Source: Acidobacteriota bacterium (GTDB taxonomy: Bacteria; Acidobacteriota; JAAYUB01). Taken from it: a stretch of 49,162 nt of DNA. The translations under genes and the position numbers were made by a program. The notes under the pieces are model-generated. The model was not told the DNA's origin and ran no database searches. It was given only the letters and a program-made list of their open reading frames with translations. This document shows positions 42,389 through 49,162 of the stretch, piece after piece. Location: contig JAGNHB010000043.1 in assembly GCA_018001935.1 (NCBI GenBank), forward strand, positions 1 through 49,162. Direction: 5' to 3'. Numbering within the stretch: the stretch's first letter is position 1; every line of letters starts with the position of its first letter.

Positions 42389-42564
42389 AAGGCATTCGGT
42401 TGGTGAGATCTCATCCTTGATGGGGATGATTTCTTCAGCCTGGAGGGCTGAAGGATATTAGCCTGCAGGTGGCGGCCCGGCAGGGTCGACTCCTGCAGGA
42501 CAGAGCAAGGTTTTTCGGAGACAGGCGCCCGGGAAGGGCGCGGGAGTGATCGCGGGTGATGCGG

Positions 42565-42689
42565 GATTTGCGGCCCATGGGGTCTTCCTTTGCGAGCGTG
42601 GCACCTTGGCGAGAGCCTGTCCGGATCTTGATCTCGCAAAGGCGCAAAGCTCGCAAAGAAAACCGGATGGCCGGGATGTGGCCAAAGGG
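42565..42689. repeat. 125-bp dispersed repeat, copy 2
   Basis: The partner of 13856-13981, collinear over the full length. Shared blocks include CCTTGGCGAGAGCC, TCCGGA, TTGATC and GCGCAAAGCTCGC. Nothing else gene-like occupies 42389-42827. Confidence 0.9.
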
Positions 42690-42827
42690 TACGAAAGTCC
42701 GCCTTCACCGGGTCGTTGTACCTCCGGGAGAGACCTTCCGGAGTATCTCTCTCACAGGCAAGGAGAAGAGGCGCCTCCGATTATGGTCAACGGGCCACAT
42801 CCCTGATCGGCCCGCAGGGATTTTCCC

Positions 42828-42856
42828 TTGACGCCCCCGCGGCGGCGCGATAAGGT
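42828..42856 (+). promoter_or_regulatory. Promoter of the lipoprotein gene at 42889
   Basis: TTGACG (42828-42833), a 17-nt spacer and TAAGGT (42851-42856), 32 nt before the start codon. Confidence 0.5.
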
Positions 42857-42888
42857 AAGTGAAGATCCGTTCTTCCGCGAGGTGCTTC

Positions 42889-43554
42889 ATGGCGTGGATC
42901 CTGTCGCTGGTGTCCCTGGCCCTCCTGGTGTTCTTCCTCCTGCTCCCCGCCTGCCGGGGTGCCGGAAAGGATTCCGGAAACCCGCCCGCCCTGCCCGGTG
43001 CCGCGCCCCAGGCGGGAAAGATCGCGGGCGCGCCAGCCCCGGCCACGGGCGGCCTCACCCGGGAGCAGATCGCCGAAAAGCTCCGGACGCTGCGCCAGTC
43101 CCCAAAACCCGCCGACCTCAAGATGGGCGCCATGTGCTACGAGATGGCGGCCCCGCCCGACCGGGCCGAGTACGTCTGCCCCGTCTGTCACGAGAAGACC
43201 CTCTACGCGGTCAAGGAGGGGGGCGCCAGCTACACGGAGATCGACACCGTCCTCCACGAACTCGACGGCTGCCGGCGCCTGGCCAAGAACCTGCCCGGCC
43301 TCGCGGCGTCCATCGACGAGCGGGAGTTCTGCCGGAAGTGCTCGCCGAAGCTCGAGCACCCGGCGATGATCCTGGTCTTCCGCCTCGCGGGGGAGACCTC
43401 CGAACGGCGCTTCCGCGGCATCAGCCCCGAGGACCTGACCATCCTGGCGGCCTTCCTGGCGGGGAAGGACCGCTACGATGACGGCCCGACGGGGGAGGTG
43501 GCCATCCGGGACTGCGCGGCGCGGATCGAGGAGATTCTGATGAAAGGCCAGTAG
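42889..43554 (+). CDS. Lipoprotein with two CxxC motifs, first of a second paralogous pair
   Basis: 221 residues from the ATG at 42889 (GAGGTG upstream); an in-frame GTG 30 bp earlier overlaps the promoter. The signal MAWILSLVSLALLVFFLLLPAC ends in a lipobox (LPAC). A Gly/Pro/Ala linker follows, then LTREQIAEKLRTLRQSPKP, AEYVCPVCHEKTLYAVKEG, DGCRRLAKNLPG, and EREFCRKCSPKLEHPAMILVFRLAGE. Four cysteines in CPVC and CRKC could bind one metal or form disulfides. I know no named family. The C-terminal part ends in a helix (IRDCAARIEEILMKGQ). It shares its full layout with the gene at 43759. Confidence 0.82.
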   Translation: MAWILSLVSLALLVFFLLLPACRGAGKDSGNPPALPGAAPQAGKIAGAPAPATGGLTREQIAEKLRTLRQSPKPADLKMGAMCYEMAAPPDRAEYVCPVCHEKTLYAVKEGGASYTEIDTVLHELDGCRRLAKNLPGLAASIDEREFCRKCSPKLEHPAMILVFRLAGETSERRFRGISPEDLTILAAFLAGKDRYDDGPTGEVAIRDCAARIEEILMKGQ

Positions 43555-43597
43555 AAACCGGGCGCGGCGTTTTTGGCGATAACGAGAGGCGGAGGAA

Positions 43598-43725
43598 ATG
43601 GGAGTAATGGGAAGAATGGGAATTATGGGAATTATGGGAGTAATGGGAATGCCTGGAAGCAGGAGATCTTCTCGGTGATGACTCCCAGAACTCCCATAAT
43701 TCCCATTCTTCTCATTCTTCTCATT
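43598..43725. repeat. Inverted ATGGGAnnn array between the paralogues
   Basis: Six direct 9-bp units (ATGGGAGTA, ATGGGAAGA, ATGGGAATT twice, ATGGGAGTA, ATGGGAATG; 43598-43651) face about five inverted units (ACTCCCAGA, ACTCCCATA, ATTCCCATT, CTTCTCATT twice; 43681-43725) across a 29-bp loop. The transcript would form a long hairpin. It is the same 9-bp family as 1962-2114. Confidence 0.95.
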
Positions 43726-43758
43726 TTCTGACACCCCACCACCCTGGAGGTATTCTTC

Positions 43759-44421
43759 ATGCTGTGGCTTGTTTCCATGGCCGTAGCGGCGATCTTCTTC
43801 CTTTTCCTCTTCTTCCCCTCCTGCAAGGCGGCGGGCCACGGCGGGGCGCCCGCCGGCCCCGGCGACCCCGGGCCCGGCGTCGCGGGGGAGCCGGGCGGCG
43901 GGCAAACGGCGGCCCCCGTGACCGGGAAACTGACCCGCGCGGAGATCGAGGCCCGGCTCCGAAAGCTGGCTGAAAGCCCCCCGCCGAAGAACCTGGGGAT
44001 GGGAGCCGAGTGCTACAAAATGGCCTCGCCGCCCGCGCGGGTGGAGTACGTCTGCCCGGCCTGCGGCCAGCGGACCCTCTACGCGGAGAGCGAGGGCGTC
44101 CCCTGGGCGGTGATGCAGGCCGTCCGGGGCGGCATCGAGGCCTGCCGGCGGCAGGTCGGCGACATCGGCGGCATCCGCTTCACCCTGGACGAGCACGCGT
44201 TCTGCCGGAAGTGCGCCCCCGGGGTCAAGGAGCCGGCCCTGGTGCTGGTGTTCCGCCTGCAGGGCGAATCCGGGGACCGGCGCGTCCCGAACGTGACCCC
44301 CGAGGACCTGCGGCTCCTCCGCGAATTCCTCGCCGGCAAGGACCGCCACCAGGGCGACAACGACGCCGAGACCCCGCTGCTCGACCACGTCGACCGCCTG
44401 CGGGAGATCCTGGTGAAATGA
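43759..44421 (+). CDS. CxxC lipoprotein-like protein, second of a paralogous pair
   Basis: 220 residues. The signal MLWLVSMAVAAIFFLFLFFPSC again places a cysteine after the hydrophobic stretch. The conserved frame is EYVCPACGQRTLYAESEG, EACRRQVGDIGG, HAFCRKCAPGVKEPALVLVFRLQGESGDRR, EDLRLLREFLAGKDR, ending in HVDRLREILVK. The Gly/Pro linker (residues 24-55) is longer than in its neighbour. The two genes are separated only by the inverted 9-bp array and have a clear AGG-type leader. Function unknown; probably a periplasmic metal- or thiol-containing protein. Confidence 0.82.
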   Translation: MLWLVSMAVAAIFFLFLFFPSCKAAGHGGAPAGPGDPGPGVAGEPGGGQTAAPVTGKLTRAEIEARLRKLAESPPPKNLGMGAECYKMASPPARVEYVCPACGQRTLYAESEGVPWAVMQAVRGGIEACRRQVGDIGGIRFTLDEHAFCRKCAPGVKEPALVLVFRLQGESGDRRVPNVTPEDLRLLREFLAGKDRHQGDNDAETPLLDHVDRLREILVK

Positions 44422-44453
44422 CCCGAACCGGGAACAGCGACCCAGCAGGAGGC

Positions 44454-44490
44454 CTCACGCAAAGGCGCCAAGGCGCAAAGCCTTGCAAAG
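44454..44490 (+). repeat. Single 37-bp CGCAAAG unit
   Basis: One full-length copy (CTCACGCAAAG...CTTGCAAAG), followed by GAAGG, 32 bp after the lipoprotein stop. A bulged palindrome (TTCCCGG 44514-44520 / CCGGGAA 44562-44568, with CCCCGC / GCGGGG inside) fills part of the spacer up to the next gene. Confidence 0.95.
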
Positions 44491-44620
44491 GAAGGCTGCA
44501 GATCATGGGAGGGTTCCCGGTGGCCGAACCCCGCTACCAATCTTCGACCCCTATGGCGGGGCCGGGAACGCCAAGGGCAAGGCTTTCGTCTCACGCTGTC
44601 AGGCAATCAAGAGGTCGCCG

Positions 44621-45760
44621 ATGACGATTCAGAACGACAAAACATACGGGGCCGACCCCTCCCCCGCGCCGCTCACCAGCTGCCTGGCGCCTTCGTTCCT
44701 GCCGGCCACGGCGGTCCTTGAGATGACCTACCGGTGCAACCACGCCTGCCTCTTCTGCTCCTGCCCGTGGTTCGCCCCCGGCGGCGCCTACGACGTCCGC
44801 CCCGAGCTGGACCCCGAGGCGTGGAAGGCCCTCGTCGCCCGGCTCTGCCGCCTCGGCGTGATGAACCTCGCCTTCACCGGCGGCGAGCCCCTGCTCAAGG
44901 AAGGCCTCCGGGAGGTCCTGGCGTTCGCCGCCGGCTGCCCGGCCGTCCACGTGGAGACCCGGGACGGGGCCCTGGTGACGGAGGAGAAGCCTCCCAAAGT
45001 CCACCTCCTCACCAACGGGAAGCTCCTCACCGACGCGTGGCTGGACTTCTGCGCCGACCGCGGCATCCACGTGGGGATCAGCCTCCCGGGTCTCTCCACC
45101 TTCGCCGAGCACACCGCCGGCGGCGACGTCGCCCGGACCGCCGCCCTCTTCGCGAAGACCCGGGAGCGCGGCATTTCCTCCCACGCCGGCGTCACCGTGA
45201 CCCGGCGCAACCTCCCCGAACTCTACGAGACCCTGGCGGAGTGCCTCCTGAGCGGGGCGGACAGCCTCCTCCTCAACCGCTTCCTGCCGGGGGGCCGCGG
45301 CCTGGCGAACGCCGAGGCGCTCTCCCTGGACGCGGACGGCATCCGCCAGATGCTGGAGATCGCCGAGGACGTCCTGGCCGCCGCGGGCCGCTCCGGGAAC
45401 ACCGGCACCGAGATCCCCCTCTGCCTCGTCGACCCCGCCCGCTACCCCCACGTGAAGGTGGGTGTCCGCTGTTCCGCCGCCCTCGACTTCTTCGCCGTGG
45501 ACCCGTCGGGATACCTCCGGGTCTGCAACCACTCCCCCGTCCGCCTGGCTCATGCCGATCATCTGGATAGCGTCAAGGACCACCCCTGGTGGCGCCGCTT
45601 CGTACTGCGGGACTACCTCCCCGCCGCCTGCGCCCCCTGCCCCGACGCCGGCCGTTGCGACGCCGGCTGCCGCGAGGCCGCCCACATCGCCCGCGGGGCC
45701 GTCGACGCCCTCGACCCCGTCCTCGCCGACCCGCCGCCGGGCGTCTCCAAAACCCCATGA
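44621..45760 (+). CDS. Radical SAM/SPASM-type protein
   Basis: 379 residues from the ATG at 44621. Radical SAM motif CNHACLFC with Cys39, Cys43 and Cys46, then LGVMNLAFTGGEPLLKEG and HLLTNGKLL. The C-terminal region has a cysteine set typical of SPASM/twitch auxiliary clusters: VRCSAALDFFAVDPSGYLRVCNHS, then CAPCPDAGRCDAGCREA. Enzymes of this type modify ribosomal peptides or proteins, or mature quinohemoproteins. No precursor peptide is obvious beside it, and it lacks the N-terminal ferredoxin insert expected of a glycyl-radical activase. Role unknown. Confidence 0.87.
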   Translation: MTIQNDKTYGADPSPAPLTSCLAPSFLPATAVLEMTYRCNHACLFCSCPWFAPGGAYDVRPELDPEAWKALVARLCRLGVMNLAFTGGEPLLKEGLREVLAFAAGCPAVHVETRDGALVTEEKPPKVHLLTNGKLLTDAWLDFCADRGIHVGISLPGLSTFAEHTAGGDVARTAALFAKTRERGISSHAGVTVTRRNLPELYETLAECLLSGADSLLLNRFLPGGRGLANAEALSLDADGIRQMLEIAEDVLAAAGRSGNTGTEIPLCLVDPARYPHVKVGVRCSAALDFFAVDPSGYLRVCNHSPVRLAHADHLDSVKDHPWWRRFVLRDYLPAACAPCPDAGRCDAGCREAAHIARGAVDALDPVLADPPPGVSKTP

Positions 45761-45775
45761 ATTTCACGGAATAGC

Positions 45776-45936
45776 CTCTCGCAAAGGCGCCAAGACGCCA
45801 AGCCTCGCCAAGAAGGGTACAAATCTGACAACCTCTTCACAATCGCGAGAGGATATCGCGTCGCCCTGGTGAACATAACATCCCTGTTTTACAGAATTTC
45901 CTTGCGAGGCTTTGCGCCTTCGCGTCTTTGCGTGAG
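45776..45936. repeat. Inverted pair of the 37-bp unit
   Basis: A direct copy at 45776-45812 starts 15 bp after the radical SAM stop. The inverted copy is at 45900-45936, with an 87-bp loop. No gene lies in 45761-46140. Confidence 0.95.
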
Positions 45937-46038
45937 ACGGGGAAGGACGACCTCTGTTTGTTCCCGGATTGCGAACAGTGTTCGTGCGGTTCGTGGTTTT
46001 TATCCGGTTGAGAAGAAATGAATCCCCGGACGAATTCG

Positions 46039-46067
46039 TTGCATCGAAGGGGGGCTGACGCTATACT
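46039..46067 (+). promoter_or_regulatory. Promoter of the glycyl radical enzyme gene
   Basis: TTGCAT (46039-46044), a 17-nt spacer, TATACT (46062-46067). The leader is about 70 nt and includes GGGAGGCC before the ATG. Confidence 0.65.
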
Positions 46068-46140
46068 GCGATCGCTCCCCGGGGTTTGTCCGTCGATGTA
46101 ACGCCCCGGAGGTCCGATAAATACCACCCGGGAGGCCCTT

Positions 46141-48630
46141 ATGGAATCGAGTGCGCCCGCCTTCACACCCCGCGAGATCCACGGCCGGCCGTCCAACGAG
46201 CGGTCGGCCTACTTCAAGAAGCGCTACCTCGAGGCGCCCCTCCGGGTGGACATCGAGTACATCCGCGCCCTCACGGACTCCCACAAGCTCACGGACGGGA
46301 TGCACCCCCTCGAGCGCCGGGCGGAAAACCACGCCGCGGCGCTGGAGAAGATCACCCCCGTCATCCACGAGCGGGACACCCTGGCGGCCAACAAGACCCG
46401 CTTCATCCGGGGGGCGATCCCCTACACCAACTACGCCGCGGGGCCTTTTCTCAACGAGATCCGCCGGGAGGAGCAGGACGCCCAGCAGCACCACGCGACC
46501 CAGGGGACGGGCGGCGGGATCGAGCGGACCCGCCGGGAAGCCGCCGAACGCGGGGAGGTGGTGGTCTCCGGGAAGTTCCTGATCTCCCGTGACGAGTACG
46601 AGGACTTCAAGGACATTTGCGCCTACTGGGAAGACAAGAGCATGATGGCCCAGGGGGACCGCCTCTGGAAGACCGACTTTCCCCACGCGGACTTCATCCG
46701 GAAGGGCTGGAACATCGGCCTCTACACCGCCCCGCACGAGCCCTGCCCCGAGGGACGGCTGATCCTCGACTTCGAGACCGCCGTCGCCAAGGGCTACCGG
46801 CGCATCATCGAGGAGATCGACGCGCGGATCCGGGACTTCCGCCCGGCCGGGCCGCAAGACGGCGACCGCCTCGCCTTCTGGCGCGGGGCAAAACGGGTCC
46901 TTCAGGGCGCCCTGGCCTTCGCCGGGCACTACGCCGAGGAAGCCGAGCGCCTCGCGGCCCGGGAGAAGGCGCCGGGGCGCAAGGCCGAGCTGCTGACCCT
47001 GGCCGAGACCTGCCGGCGCGTCCCCGCGGAGCCGCCGCGGAGCTTCCGGGAGGCGGTCCAGTCCTACTGGTTCACTTACCTGCTGGGCCACCTCGAGGGC
47101 TCCCACCTGGGGTACTCCCCCGGCCGGGTGGACATGACCCTTTTCCCCTACTACGACGCCGACCCCGCCGTCACCTTCGACGAGGCGGTGGCCCTGTTCG
47201 AGGAACTCTTCGTCAAGATGACCCAGATCGAGTACATCGCCAGCCTGAGCTGGCAGGGGCTCGGCCACGGGAACCTCTACCAGAACCTGATCCTGGGCGG
47301 CGTGGGCGCCGATGGCCTGCCCGCGGACAACGAACTCTCCCTCGCCATCCTCCAGGCCCAGATCAACATGCAGATGACCCAGCCCACCCTCTCGGTCTGG
47401 TATGACGAGCAGCTTTCGGAGAGGTTCCTGCTCAAGGCGGCAGAGTGCGTCAAGACGGGCGTGGGCTACCCCGCCTTCTTCAACCAGAAAACGTACGTCG
47501 CCCACGAGATGAACCTGGGCGGCTTCCCCGTGGAGGTCGTCCGCAAGCACGCCGCCATGGGCGGGTGCACGGAGCCCACGCTCGCCGGCCTCTCCTACGG
47601 CGTGGTCCAGGCGGGCTTCGTCAACCACGGGAAGGTCCTCGACCTCGCCCTCAACGGCGGCGTCGACCCCAAGACCGGCACCCGCCTGGCGGAACCCCGC
47701 GAGCTGGCCACCTTCGAGGACGTGAAGACCTACTACCAGGCCATCCTCCACGACGCCATCCGCCACTGGCAGCAGTACTGGAACTACGCCATGGCGGCCC
47801 ACCAGTGGACCGTGCCGCTGGTCTTCTGCTCGGTCTTCGTGCAGGACTGCCTCGAGACGGGCTTCGACATGGACCGCGGCGGCGCCCGGAACAACCGGAC
47901 CCCCACCACCCTCTCCTCGGGCCTCGTGAACACCGCCAACTCCCTGGCGGCCATCCGCAAGCTCTGCTTCGAGGACGGCGCCTGCTCGCTGGAGGACGTC
48001 CGCAAGGCCGTGGCCGCCAACTGGGCCGGCTACGAGGACCTGCGGAAGAAGGCCCTCGCCGCGCCCCACTGGGGCAACGACGAGGACGCGGTGGACCGCC
48101 TCTTCCTCGACCTGTTCGACGACTACTGCCGCTGGGTCCGGGGGCAGGACAACTACCTCGGCCAGCCCTACGACCCCTCCATGCTGGCCATCTCCACGCC
48201 GGTGCCGTTCGGGCGGGTCTGCTGCGCCTTCCCCGACGGCCGCCGCGACGGCGAGCCGCTGGCGGACGGCGTCACCTCCCCCTTCCCCGGCACGGACGTC
48301 AAGGGGCCGACGGCGGTGATCCGCTCGTCGTCCAAGGTGGACCACACCCGCATCCGCGGCGGGCTCCTCAACCTGAAATTCCACCCCACGGCCCTCGCCG
48401 GCGAGCGCGGCTCGCGCAACCTGCTGGCCCTCATCCGGACCTACTTCGAGGGGCCGGGGTTCCACGTGCAGTTCAACGTGGTGGACTCGCAGATGCTGCG
48501 CGACGCCCAGGAGCACCCCGAGAACTACCGCGACCTGGTGGTGCGCGTGGCCGGCTTCTCCGCCTACTGGGTGGAGATGAGCCGCGCCCTCCAGGACCAG
48601 GTCATCTGGCGCACGGAGCACGAGATCTAG
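46141..48630 (+). CDS. Glycyl radical enzyme (PFL-like), substrate unassigned
   Basis: 829 residues, the normal length for decarboxylase/dehydratase-type glycyl radical enzymes. The thiyl-radical Cys476 is in AAMGGCTEPTLAGLSYG (C-T-E, with Glu478 as likely base), and the radical site Gly805 is in RVAGFSAYWVEMSRALQ. The N-terminal PFL domain (residues about 20-680) is visible (ERDTLAANKTRFIRGAIPYTNY, SPGRVDMTLFPYYDADP). CTE excludes pyruvate formate-lyase (which has Cys-Cys) and differs from the C-V-E of many dehydratases; the substrate remains open. The enzyme needs an activating radical SAM protein, not evident in the window. It is flanked by inverted repeats on both sides. Confidence 0.9.
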   Translation: MESSAPAFTPREIHGRPSNERSAYFKKRYLEAPLRVDIEYIRALTDSHKLTDGMHPLERRAENHAAALEKITPVIHERDTLAANKTRFIRGAIPYTNYAAGPFLNEIRREEQDAQQHHATQGTGGGIERTRREAAERGEVVVSGKFLISRDEYEDFKDICAYWEDKSMMAQGDRLWKTDFPHADFIRKGWNIGLYTAPHEPCPEGRLILDFETAVAKGYRRIIEEIDARIRDFRPAGPQDGDRLAFWRGAKRVLQGALAFAGHYAEEAERLAAREKAPGRKAELLTLAETCRRVPAEPPRSFREAVQSYWFTYLLGHLEGSHLGYSPGRVDMTLFPYYDADPAVTFDEAVALFEELFVKMTQIEYIASLSWQGLGHGNLYQNLILGGVGADGLPADNELSLAILQAQINMQMTQPTLSVWYDEQLSERFLLKAAECVKTGVGYPAFFNQKTYVAHEMNLGGFPVEVVRKHAAMGGCTEPTLAGLSYGVVQAGFVNHGKVLDLALNGGVDPKTGTRLAEPRELATFEDVKTYYQAILHDAIRHWQQYWNYAMAAHQWTVPLVFCSVFVQDCLETGFDMDRGGARNNRTPTTLSSGLVNTANSLAAIRKLCFEDGACSLEDVRKAVAANWAGYEDLRKKALAAPHWGNDEDAVDRLFLDLFDDYCRWVRGQDNYLGQPYDPSMLAISTPVPFGRVCCAFPDGRRDGEPLADGVTSPFPGTDVKGPTAVIRSSSKVDHTRIRGGLLNLKFHPTALAGERGSRNLLALIRTYFEGPGFHVQFNVVDSQMLRDAQEHPENYRDLVVRVAGFSAYWVEMSRALQDQVIWRTEHEI

Positions 48631-48640
48631 CGAACCCGGC

Positions 48641-48878
48641 CTCGCGCAAAGACGCCAAGACGCCAAGCCTCGCAAAGGAGCTTTTTCAGGAAGGGATTTC
48701 AGGATCGCAAAGGTTATATGAGGTTCTTTCACGATCGGTGAATTCTACCGGATCTGCGGTCAGGCATATTTGTGCTATTCTTTGCGAGGCTTGGCGGCTT
48801 GGCGACTTTGCGTGAGGCATGAAACGCCACGCAACTCCCGCCTCGCGCAAAGTCGCCAAGGCGCAAAGCCTCGCAAAG
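48641..48878. repeat. Three 37-bp units, two direct and one inverted
   Basis: Copies at 48641-48677 (direct), 48780-48816 (inverted) and 48842-48878 (direct). The first starts 10 bp after the stop of the glycyl radical enzyme gene. The last is followed by GAGGG, giving AAAGGAGGG in front of the GxxExxY relic. Confidence 0.95.
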
Positions 48879-48890
48879 GAGGGCCCCTTT

Positions 48891-49046
48891 ACGGAGAACG
48901 AGATTGCATCCGTTATCGTCGATGTCGCCTATCAAATCCATGTCAAACTTGGGCCGGGTCTGCTCGAATCGGTCTACGAGATTATTCTGGCTCATGAGCT
49001 TCGATCGAGAGATCTCAAGGTCGAGCGGCAATCTCCTATCCCTACA
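48891..49046 (+). pseudogene. GxxExxY protein relic (start codon lost, 3' end replaced)
   Basis: The frame TENEIASVIVDVAYQIHVKLGPGLLESVYE, then HELRSRDLKVERQSPIP, is the N-terminal half of GxxExxY proteins (PF13366, PD-(D/E)XK-like); GPGLLESVYE is the name-giving motif. The expected initiator Met is missing: TTT precedes ACG GAG AAC, although AAAGGAGGG stands at ribosome-binding distance. After SPIP (about 49046) the family continues P-V-x-Y-K/E-G, but here unrelated sequence begins. So the gene is both start-less and truncated. Confidence 0.75.
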
Positions 49047-49070
49047 ACGTCACATGAGGATAAACAGCTG

Positions 49071-49100
49071 TTGAATAAATCAGGGCACTTCAATTATAAT
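49071..49100 (+). promoter_or_regulatory. Strong outward promoter of an incoming element
   Basis: TTGAAT (49071-49076), an 18-nt spacer, TATAAT (49095-49100), in an AT-rich patch that begins where the GxxExxY homology ends. Confidence 0.6.
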
Positions 49101-49131
49101 ACCTCCAGTCCAAGGGGAGGAGGTAACCGAA

Positions 49132-49162
49132 GTGCTGCCCGAAATCAGAACCGAACCCGACT
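49132..49162 (+). CDS. Start of an unidentified gene, cut by window edge
   Basis: A GTG at 49132 follows GGGGAGGAGG and opens VLPEIRTEPD to the edge. With the promoter at 49071 and the broken gene behind it, this may be the first codons of a transposase. Only ten codons are visible, so the identity is a guess. Confidence 0.35.
   Translation, partial: MLPEIRTEPD

Noticed and set aside
44621..45760. Activating enzyme for the glycyl radical enzyme
   Set aside because: It has SPASM-like C-terminal cysteines and an ordinary CX3CX2C site, and lacks the features of glycyl-radical activases. A repeat and a separate promoter lie between the two genes.
46000..48732. A 910-residue open frame antisense to the glycyl radical enzyme
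   Set aside because: Same reason: the plus strand has a complete enzyme with both radical sites.
23538..48878. 37-bp units as CRISPR repeats
   Set aside because: The length fits, but copies are dispersed, in both orientations, and without regular spacers.

Overview
The window is a GC-rich (by eye about two-thirds G+C) stretch of a bacterial chromosome. Signal peptides, lipoprotein signals, dTDP-rhamnose genes and Ccm-type cytochrome c maturation genes suggest a Gram-negative. A large Ser/Thr kinase-WD40 protein with a DWG instead of DFG motif, LVIVD propellers, paired DUF1573 proteins and a TMTC-like O-mannosyltransferase fit Acidobacteriota or a related deep-branching phylum; this is an inference from gene content only. 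A glycyl radical enzyme points to an anaerobic or facultative lifestyle. I saw no tRNA, rRNA, CRISPR array or phage.

Layout. 1-5100: a secreted helical-repeat/amidase protein (cut by the window edge), a B12-type radical SAM protein and a broken AAA/DUF4143 ATPase. 5134-11900: a giant LVIVD-propeller/metallo-beta-lactamase fusion, a small membrane protein, a DUF4160-DUF2442 pair, a zinc-ribbon/TPR membrane protein whose 3' end lies antisense to a PqqD-like remnant, and DoxX. 12066-13688: rlmH, a TraR/DksA zinc-finger gene and comF. 14041-15118: two paralogous lipoproteins. 15282-19364: a membrane spermidine-synthase-like protein converging with a DUF4139-like exported protein. 19534-23320: lpdA overlapping rmlD, then rmlB. 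23926-28183: DUF4261, then ccmF-ccmA-ccmB read leftward with overlapping stop/start codons. 28411-31830: the kinase-WD40 protein. 32072-34395: rimO and a family 2 glycosyltransferase. 34582-39425: a four-gene run DUF1573-DUF1573-TMTC-PnuC. 40318-48630: an aromatic amino acid ammonia-lyase, a zinc-ribbon miniprotein, a second lipoprotein pair, a radical SAM/SPASM protein and a glycyl radical enzyme. The right end holds a GxxExxY relic apparently cut by the start of another element.

The most striking layer is between the genes. At least nine spacers hold imperfect long inverted repeats built from short tandem words of 7-10 bp or from an exactly 37-bp unit. Many begin within 0-50 bp of a stop codon, and none extends far into an intact gene. 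The 37-bp unit occurs eight times in both orientations, ends in a Shine-Dalgarno-like AAAGGA, and one copy stands as the ribosome-binding region of the GxxExxY relic. This makes a candidate undescribed repeat system, perhaps tied to a PD-(D/E)XK-type protein. A second notable point is the ammonia-lyase: the Ala-Ser-Gly that normally cyclises to the MIO cofactor is encoded as Ala142-Cys143-Gly144.

Thirteen promoter-like sites, mostly TTGnnn-16/18-TAnnnT, can be read by eye. The one for the kinase gene would give a leaderless mRNA.
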